This document shows, in pieces, positions 57,084-64,000 of a stretch of DNA of 64,000 nt. Under the pieces are notes generated by a model. That model was not told the DNA's origin, ran no database searches, and saw only the letters and a list, made by a program, of their open reading frames with translations. Position 1 is the first letter of the stretch; each line of letters opens with the position of its first letter. Source of the stretch: Lentinus brumalis. Its lineage: Eukaryota; Basidiomycota; Agaricomycetes; Polyporales; Polyporaceae. The position numbers and the translations under genes were made by a program. The stretch covers positions 496,001 to 560,000 of the forward strand of contig MARA01000008.1 in the NCBI GenBank assembly GCA_001792895.1, given 5' to 3'.

Positions 57084-59099
57084 TCACAGCTCGTCCAAGA
57101 ACGACTCTACCTCCCGCCTTGCAATTCCGTTCTCCGACCACGCAGCCTGCAATGTCTTCCGGAGGCTCAAGAGGTTCGCACGCTTCCTTGCCCCCTCCTC
57201 GCCATATGCGCGCTCAAGCACGTCCCGCATCTCTGCCTTGACGGCGTCGACCGTCGCGACGGGCACGCGGCCGTTACGGTAGATCTTGCCAGTACCCGCG
57301 CCATGCCGCACCTCGATGAGCTCGAAAGCGGCGTCGAGGGTCTCCGAGAGATGGATGGCGTTCAGCGGTTGCTCAGCTGAGATGGGCCATACGATCCTAG
57401 AAAGCGTGGCGTTAGCAACATGACAGACTAGATGAATGTGAGACTTACGTAGGGATCCCAGCCATGATAGTCTCGAGGGTGCTGTTGTGACCACCATGGG
57501 ATATGTACCACCCTGTAGCCTGGAATCCAAACATCAGTACGAGAGCAGAGCGAACAAGGCAGGGAATCCTCACTGGGTGGGCAAGCAGAGCTTGCTGCGG
57601 CACCCAGTCCGTCATGATGCCATGGGGGTACTGCGCGATCTGGCCTTGCATCTCAGCGGGTGGCTTCATGAAGAATGCCGCGGCACAGCTTAGAACCTGG
57701 GGAAGTATCAGTACGGAACGATGCTGAAGTCCGTCGGGTAGACGTACGAATGGTATGTTGCGCTCCATGATGACGTCGAGGACGGCCCATAGCTTCGCGT
57801 TGTCCATCGGCCAAAACAGCGATCCGAACGAGATCTGAGCAAGGGTCAACTCCAGAAAGAGTGTGACATTACAGCATGGAACACTGACATATATCACGGA
57901 CTTCTCGCCATGAGATGCGAGCTTGTCTTCCAGGAACTTTGATACCTTCTCGGAACGCGGGTCCTTGGAAGTATCCTCTTCCCCTTCAGGGATGAGTGGT
58001 CCTGCATAGACGATCTTGCGGCCTGTTTCTGCGAAGTATGATCGGATCTGCTTCGATACCTCTGGGGCATAGTCGGCAGCGTCGAAGGTGATAATTCCGT
58101 GTGCATTCTTGATCATGCTGGAAAACCAACGGAAATTGAGTTAAATTGCGCGACCTTGCTTCAACGTACGCACTTCGAGACCTTCCCGATTATATTCTCA
58201 GCAAATCCCGGCGGGTGCGGGAACTAGTGCAAGGACAAACTCATCAACGAGGCGCAAGGGCAGGAGACGTGTGTGAAACTCACGTCTTGCGGGTGATACT
58301 CATAATCATACATCGGCGGCACGAAGGGGTCCTTCAACAGTTTGCCCTTCGTTGACATCCACACCTGAGCCGCCGCAGGATGTTCAGTCACCGTTAGCGG
58401 ACGAATTTGGAAGGTCTCAACTCACCTCTGCGAGATTCTCATCCGGGCTCATCGCAAAGATACGGCCAAAGGCGATGGTCGCACCGGGAAACCAGACATA
58501 CGCCTTGACGTTATCTGATTTCTGCACGGCGGCGAAAGCACGACTGACAAAGACCTGCAAGTTGATGTTCGTTAGAGCTCATGTTCCAGAAGGTTGTCTG
58601 TACGACCCACATCTAGCACGGCTGCGCTGGGGCGGGCGGGAGCGGGGTCGAACTGCGTCCCGGTCTTTGCACATACTAGAGGCTGACCGCCCAGTAATTT
58701 TTCCCAAGCAACCTCAAACGCAGCCTCAGCTACGCTGGTGTCGTGAATGTCTTTGGCTTCATCTAACGCAATCAGCCTACATGATCTGCAGGTGAGTAAC
58801 ATTCGCAGCTTCGAGTGGGCCGTTACTTACCGTATGCGTGAGGCAAGGAGATCTTGGCCTTGGCCAAACTCGCGAGCAATTTCTGCCTGTGCGCGATCAT
58901 AGAAAGTAGGAACGGTGAAGAACGTCACGGTGACTTTTCGTAGCTTGACAAGGCGGGCGGCCAGGGTACACAGTGTGCGAGTGTGTCCTGAATCAATAAC
59001 AACGTGTTCAGTACGGTTACCGTGAGCGACAAGGGTTGCGATCTCACCCCACATGTGCACAGGGAACATAACCACGTGCTTTCCTGCATTGATAGTCAT
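57084..59099 (-). CDS. UDP-glycosyltransferase, tandem copy 2
   Basis: A direct tandem paralog of copy 1 with the same exon layout. The start at 59099 gives MTINAGKHVVMFPVHMWG. Segments include LVKLRKVTVTFFTVPTFYDR, VWMSTKGKLLKDPFVPPMYD, FDAADYAPEVSKQIRSYFAE, the spliced SVIYISFGSLFWP, GIMTDWVPQQALLAHP and WYISHGGHNSTLETIMAGIP, again with HGGHNS. The C-terminus (LSLRKTLQAAWSENGIARRE) matches copy 1. The divergence is spread along the whole gene, so the duplication is not very recent. All exons I traced are in frame. The acceptor is unknown. Confidence 0.88.
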
Positions 59100-59325
59100 C
59101 GTAGGAGGTCGATATGTTGAACAGGGAGGCTGGAAGTTCGTCCTGAGGCCGAAACCACTTATATATAAAACGCGACCCCAGACGCTTCGGTGGTACACCT
59201 CACCACCTCACGACCGGCTCCCAGTAGCGATGGGGGGTCCGTGTAATGCCACCACGTAATGCAGTATGAGTCCGCTTCCATCGTAGGCATCGCCGGTGTA
59301 TAGTCACCGTTCCCAGCGCGAAGTT

Positions 59326-59673
59326 TCAGGACGTTGCAAGCATCATGTTTCGAAGCTCGGAGTTATCGACGCGGGACAGGCCTGAGAGTACTTCGACCGT
59401 GACGCCTTCGCGGGTCGTCCCCTCATCTGTCCCCGCCGACCATAGAATCAGCCTCGAGTATCTGCAATAAGCACTGAGTCCAGCTGCCTACTCACGAATG
59501 ATAATCTGATACGGCTTGAGAGTTAAGTGCGCAGCAGGTTGCGAGGCGACGCCCGGATATCGTTGCCAGAACCAAGAGGAGGAGCGTGTGCCCGGCGGCA
59601 CAGCCGTGGGGAGCGCCCCTTCGGGTAATGTATCGGGAAACCAGTCGGAGGATCTTTCATCGGACGCGTTCAT
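59326..59673 (-). CDS. Small hypothetical protein (~98 residues)
   Basis: I do not recognise it. From ATG 59673 the first exon reads MNASDERSSDWFPDTLPEGA and HLTLKPY. A 51-nt intron (GTATCA to TTGCAG) gives the in-frame continuation SRLILWSAGTDEGTTREGVT and VEVLSGLSRVDNSELRNMML, ending at 59326. The codon content and the clean splice support a real gene. It starts with a short acidic N-terminus and has no TM segment or known motif. Upstream exons cannot be excluded. Confidence 0.5.
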
Positions 59674-60878
59674 ATTGCTGCGTCATCAGTTGGCAAGCCA
59701 CTCTCATGAGGAAATCTTGCGTACGTGGTCCGCGGACAGATTGAGCCCTATCCCCGCAGAGATACAATAGAATAAGCAGTTGGTTGAAGTGTTGTCAGCA
59801 TCTACATGACACGTCAACATAAACACGCACTCTGAGGTTGTCATGAGCGGTGTGCTCTGGTCGGAAAAATCGCCCCATCCACTTGGTACTTACTGGTAGT
59901 ACTAGCTTCTCCATTCGCAAGTCGACGTCGGCCTATGAGCAGGAAACTTCCGGGCCTTTGCTTCCACGTAATGCCTTGCGTATACATTCTACTGAGGGGC
60001 AGCCAGACATCTGGACAGGACGAGACTCGACAGTAAGAGGTCAGAATCTGAATGTTGAACGAGCGCTCAGCGCTGGTGCGAAGGTTCGAAGGCGCCCACG
60101 CTGCCACGTTCCTTCGCGGCAGAGTGACTTTGCACCACTGCGCTCGCGACCTTGGTCCTACTGATCACAGTCCCCGCGCAGGCACTCTCCAGACACATGC
60201 TGCTCATTGATATTGCAAGGTTCTTCGGTGCCCAGCTTCCCCAGCACGGTCCCACCGAAGGTTCTCGTGGAAAATCTCACTGAGGATATATCTTGAAGCC
60301 TCGAGATAACATAGCTAGCTCACAAGGCACGTCACGGAAGCTTATACAAGAGAGTAACTAAACTATTGCTGGACTTTGTTTAGCAGTCTAGAGAGGTGAA
60401 ATTCGTCGAATCGAGATGTCGAGATGTTGTCCATGACGGAAGTCGACAGCCTGAGATTGTCAACGTCAGGTGCCCTCAGGCCAAAGTGCACGAAGTGTAC
60501 ATCGATCACAAGATGTACGACATACACTTGTTCTGCGAAGCTCGAGCCTCGAGCTCTGTTGACTCCCGAACAACTTATCGCCAAGTTTCTCTCACCAATT
60601 ATGCTGCGATCTGCTCCGCGACGATATGTAGGTCAGGACAGCATATTCCCCGAACTCTACGTCGCTCATTGATCATCTCTCCGCTCAGTACCGTATATTC
60701 TTCATGCTCACCCAACGTTGTTCAGAAGCTCGACTTGCCCTACATTGATTTATAGTTCACGGCATCAGCAAGTCTGTCGTCGCGGCCACTGGCATGGTCA
60801 CAGACGAACCCGCCTCCGCCATTCGATATCGTGGCACCCAGACGGAGAACCCGTGCAGCGACTCGCAGGCCAACCTGC
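59674..60878. other. Intergenic region
   Basis: 1.2 kb between two divergent genes. The ORFs are short (60-120 codons), overlap, and lack domains. It may include 5' exons of the membrane protein at 60879, whose start is uncertain. Confidence 0.45.
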
Positions 60879-61739
60879 ATGAAAGGGCGCAGACGACGAG
60901 GTCTTCGCGGGAGGTACTTACTGGCCGAGACACCTCTCGCTAAGACTTCGAGCCTCTCTACCACCGCGTCTTCGGACATCGCCCAGGTTTCGTCTGCGTC
61001 ATCATCGATGTCTCCTCCAAACCCTTCGAGTCTGCCGTCTGCAGCTGCTAGTACAGGAAAACCGAAAGACTCCCTCGGCTCGCCAGTAGGGTCCCCCGTG
61101 ATGGCGCCTGGAGCGATCGTTGCGGTATCCATTGCAGGAATCGCCCTCTTGACACTCGTATTTGGTGCTGCGTGGTGGTGGCGGAGACGGACGCACGTAG
61201 CGAAGAGAAGCGAGGTTCTTCCAGTCGGTGAGTGCAGTCGTCGTACATGCCCAGCTTGAATGTGCTGAACGAACTCAGCTTTCCAACCGTCTACGGGCGC
61301 AGCGTCCTCATGTCGATCCCTGCTGGGCAAGAGAGATAGATATGGAGCTGCTGGCCATAGCAACCATTCTTCACCCACCTCTACCGACACTGCACACTCT
61401 ACGACCGATGTGCCGATGCATGCACTGCACGATATGACGAATGCGACTTTAACAAGCAGCGAGACACACTCCCTGCCTGAGGAGCGCGCCCCGGGCCCTC
61501 CGCTCACGACCATCGATGCCCGAATATGCCTCGCACCTCGACTACTGGCTCCAGAGCTCGAAAGCAGGCGACTCCCGCGCTTGATGATATCAGACCATCC
61601 GCCTGGCCCTGACGGGTTAACACCATTGAGCCCTCGACCACGCCGGCGTCCCGGAGACGGCAGCGGTCGCGTTACAAGAAAGCTGCAGGAACACCTGAAT
61701 ATCTCCGCGGACGACCCGCGGAGGGTGTCATCATCATGA
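60879..61739 (+). CDS. Ser/Thr-rich single-pass membrane protein, unknown
   Basis: A two-exon reading, 60879-61227 and 61279-61739. Exon 1 has a Ser/Pro/Thr-rich stretch (SLSTTASSDIAQVSSASSSM) and then one TM helix, APGAIVAVSIAGIALLTLVF with GAAWWWRRR after it, a typical type I orientation. Exon 2 (FQPSTGAASSCRSLLGKRDR onward) is a hydrophilic cytosolic tail rich in Ser/Thr/Pro ending DDPRRVSSS. This plan (mucin-like ectodomain, TM, disordered tail) is common in basidiomycete wall-sensing or adhesion-type proteins, but no family was recognised. No signal peptide is seen, so a 5' exon is probably missing. An extra 3' exon reading to about 62132 is possible. Confidence 0.55.
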
Positions 61740-62853
61740 CAGCCCTTGTATGGGTACGGCCCTCGCTGACGCATTCATGTCGTAGTCGTACAATGCGCTG
61801 CGCTTGGTCGCTTACATTCGTTGCCGTGGTGCCTCCTGGAACGGCGTGCCATCGCGCTCAAGAACAGCTCGTACCTGCCACTGGAAGCGTCATCATCTCG
61901 TCTATCTCCTTCCCGTGGACCCTCCCCATCTCGCTCTCTTCCCAGTTGTCCTCCTCGTTCTCTCCGTCGGGATCGTCCCATGTACGCTCCTTTCCTCGGC
62001 AGTTGGTCGCCGGAACGCTGGCATCGAGGGCTCCGCGAAGCGCATGTCGTCGCCAGAGAGCCGATCGGATGGCTTCGCGCAGTCGAGGAGGAAGGGATGT
62101 CGGACGTAAAGCTACAGGTGGGCAGGGTGTGAGAGCAGAGCTCGACAAGTGCTCGATGGGGAGACGGACATAGCTATCTATGTTGACATGTCTTTCACGA
62201 CGTCGACACGGATAAAGTTGACGGTCTGAACCATGTTGAAGATATAGTGAGCCTGAGAGAATGGACCGCCTGTCAGCATCTCTCATGAAAGTATGGGTGA
62301 GACTGGGGGTGCGCGCGAAGCTGGTAATGACCCCCGCCCTCAATTATTGGATTGCAATTTATGAGTGGGGAGATTTGTCGCTGTCTATACTCACAAAATC
62401 TCACAATGGATACCGGATACTTATGTCTTCAGTAAGTACTCTCTACTTGGATCACGCTGGCCTGCAGGTTACCCCTGCAGGTTACCCCTGCAGGTTACCC
62501 CAATCCTGTGGCGCATGAGTACCGTTGGCGAAGCCTAAACAAAATTGAATAAGATTCCATAGTGATGCCTATGTGCATGGACGCGATAAGTGCTTCTGGC
62601 AGGCGTAGTGAGCGAAGGGCGGGAGAGGTTAACGGCCCCGTTCCGAATCCCGAATCCCGATTGGAGCGGAGTTCTTCACGTGCAGGATTGGTGTTCTCAC
62701 GGGACCTGTACGCGACGCGTGTCGGCGCCTATGGATGTTTCCAACTTTAACCTCCACCATCACGTCGACTGCTCTTTCTTGTTTCTCCTCATCTTGTCTC
62801 ATGCATCGATGATCACGGCGGGTTCGTTTAGCGGACATCTAGTCGACACATAC
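61740..62853. other. Intergenic region with 13-bp tandem repeat
   Basis: 1.1 kb. Its first 400 bp may hold a further exon of the membrane protein (open frame to about 62132, with SSYLPLEASSSRLSPSRGPS-like sequence), but no splice site joined it in frame. The rest contains the short tandem repeat listed separately and the RAD52 promoter. Confidence 0.45.
62461..62499 (+). repeat. Three perfect 13-bp tandem repeats
   Basis: CCTGCAGGTTACC occurs three times head to tail without mismatch. Each unit contains the 8-bp palindrome CCTGCAGG. It lies about 350 bp upstream of the RAD52 start. Confidence 0.97.
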
Positions 62854-64000
62854 ATGCAGGCTCAGTCTCCTCGGGGTCCCTTCGGACAACCACTCAACAT
62901 CTCTACGCACGGACCCATGGCCTTCGCCCCGCAAATGCACGGGGGGTCTACGAATGCATTCGGGGCGCAGCAGTCTTCGTTCTTCTCAGAACCATCGTTT
63001 GCGGATATCAGCCAGGAGAGCGCCAATAAGATTGCAGAGCTTCAGGTGAAGCTAAACAGGAAGCTTGGGCCGGAGTACATCTCGCAGAGACCTGGACCAG
63101 GAGGAGGGCCGAAGTTGACGTATGCAGAAGGTGCGTATTAGCTGAACACTGGCATTAGAACTGAGTACTCATGTGCTACCGATGTCAGGGTGGAAGATCA
63201 TAAATCTTGCGAACGAAGTGTGAGTGCTCTGTTCATGTGCTATGTATCTTGAGTTCTCCCCTGGAGTCGCGTTTCGTACTGTTCACCCGACTGAAACTGC
63301 ACCAGGTTTGGATTCAACGGCTGGAGTTCGAACGTTGTGAATATCACGACGGATTTCATCGATTTCAGTGAAGAGTCGAGACGCTACAACGTTGGAGTGA
63401 CGGCGATTGTGCGGGTTACTCTGAGGGACGGTGTGTTCCACGAGGACGTTGGATATGGGTTATTGGAAAACTCGAAGAGCAAGGGACAGGCTCTTGACAA
63501 GGTACGTCACATCCGTATGCCTGATGCAGGTGTGTTCATGCGCATATAGTGTAAGAAAGAGGCGGTTACGGATGCAGTCAAGCGCACACTGCGTAATTTC
63601 GGGAATCTACTTGGCAACTGTTTGTACGACAAATCGTATACCCAAGAAGTCACCAAGATCAAGGTGCCACCGGTATGCCGCGTCCATTTGGGTGAGTCAA
63701 CCGCGATCTAATAGCCCTATCCATACAGCCGAAGTTTGATAGGAGCGAGCTCCACCGTCGTCCTGAGTTTGAAGAGCCGAAACCACCTCCGCAAGCTTCG
63801 AGTTCCGGATTCGCGACTGCCTCAATGTCCTATGCATCGACTTCTGCCGCAGGACCTTCCCGTCCAACCATCAAACCGGATCCAGATACATCGTCTATGC
63901 TTCCACCTCCCCAGGTTCCTCATCGCCCCATGCCTCATCCGAATGCCATGTCCACACCCGACGCGAAAGGGAAGGCGCCCATGACTGCCACTGGACTGCA
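62854..64000 (+). CDS. RAD52: RAD52 recombination mediator, 5' part
   Basis: Rad52 loads Rad51 and anneals single strands in homologous recombination. Exons: 62854-63130, 63189-63219, 63306-63501, 63550-63672 and 63729 onward, cut by the window end. The spliced protein carries the Rad52 core: [100 protein letters not shown] and [20 protein letters not shown] with EVTKIKVPP. These match the family closely. After the core begins a Pro/Ser-rich region ([15 protein letters not shown]) where the Rad51- and RPA-binding parts usually lie. ATG 62854 is chosen from [15 protein letters not shown]; in-frame ATGs lie upstream (62809, 62734), so the start is less certain than the gene. Confidence 0.96.

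Noticed and set aside
59590..59640. Frameshift in the small gene at 59326-59673
   Set aside because: A GTATCA donor 17 bases upstream of the obvious GTGAGT gives a 51-nt intron and keeps frame, so no frameshift is needed.
60385..60420. GAGGTGAAATTC, similar to an 18S rRNA segment
   Set aside because: The match ends after about 12 bases and no other rRNA sequence is nearby, so it is chance.
60740..61774. 344-codon minus-strand ORF
   Set aside because: It is Arg/Ser-rich and the mirror image of the plus-strand membrane protein, which has a real TM helix and an in-frame splice.
1..64000. CRISPR arrays, operons, phage or bacterial defence systems
   Set aside because: The window is a eukaryotic nuclear sequence with spliceosomal introns; no regular spaced repeats were found.

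Overview
This window is nuclear DNA from a filamentous fungus, most probably an Agaricomycete (mushroom or polypore-type basidiomycete). The genes are dense and lie on both strands. Introns are many and short, mostly about 45-65 nt, with GTRNGT donors and pyrimidine-CAG or TAG acceptors. The gene set fits: a clade-type fungal sesquiterpene synthase, CAZymes, an F-box protein with a close paralog, UDP-glycosyltransferases, Atg11, Sec2, Stn1, PWP2 and Rad52. There is no operon structure, no rRNA and no CRISPR array. The species cannot be fixed from sequence alone.

Layout, left to right. 0-10 kb: the 5' half of PWP2 (-), F-box protein copy 1 (-), a Sec2-like Rab GEF (+), a 664-bp Mutator-like non-autonomous element, and F-box copy 2 (+). 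The two F-box genes form a diverged inverted duplication around Sec2. 10-16 kb: telomere-capping Stn1 (-), a short-chain dehydrogenase (+), a small single-pass membrane protein (+) and a tRNA-Gln(TTG) with an intron. 16-28 kb: a sesquiterpene synthase (-) with a 9-nt micro-exon, a gene-poor 3-kb stretch, a ZIFL-type MFS transporter (+) and a single-finger C2H2 regulator (-). 28-41 kb: a 3.6-kb gene-poor stretch, an MFS sugar transporter (-) and Atg11 (-). 41-54 kb: an unrelated F-box protein (+), a CE16-like GDSL esterase (-), a second MFS sugar transporter (-) divergent from an intracellular GH51 arabinofuranosidase (+), and two C2H2 genes (+) that share an intron inside the first finger. 54-64 kb: a tandem pair of UDP-glycosyltransferases (-), a small unknown gene (-), a Ser-rich single-pass membrane protein (+) and the 5' part of RAD52 (+), cut by the window end.

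Two groups of neighbours suggest joint function. One is esterase + sugar transporter + GH51 + C2H2 regulator (43-52 kb), a plausible arabinan or arabinoxylan utilisation group. The other is terpene synthase + MFS exporter + C2H2 factor, with an SDR nearby (13-28 kb), a weaker candidate secondary-metabolite group.

The most consistent oddity is that five otherwise well-conserved genes (F-box 1, Stn1, SDR, sugar transporter 1, Atg11) each lose frame by exactly one missing base, the SDR twice. Nearly all these sites lie in or next to a G/C run. Residual homopolymer under-calling in the assembly explains this better than five independent pseudogenes, and any automatic annotation of these genes will be wrong until it is resolved.
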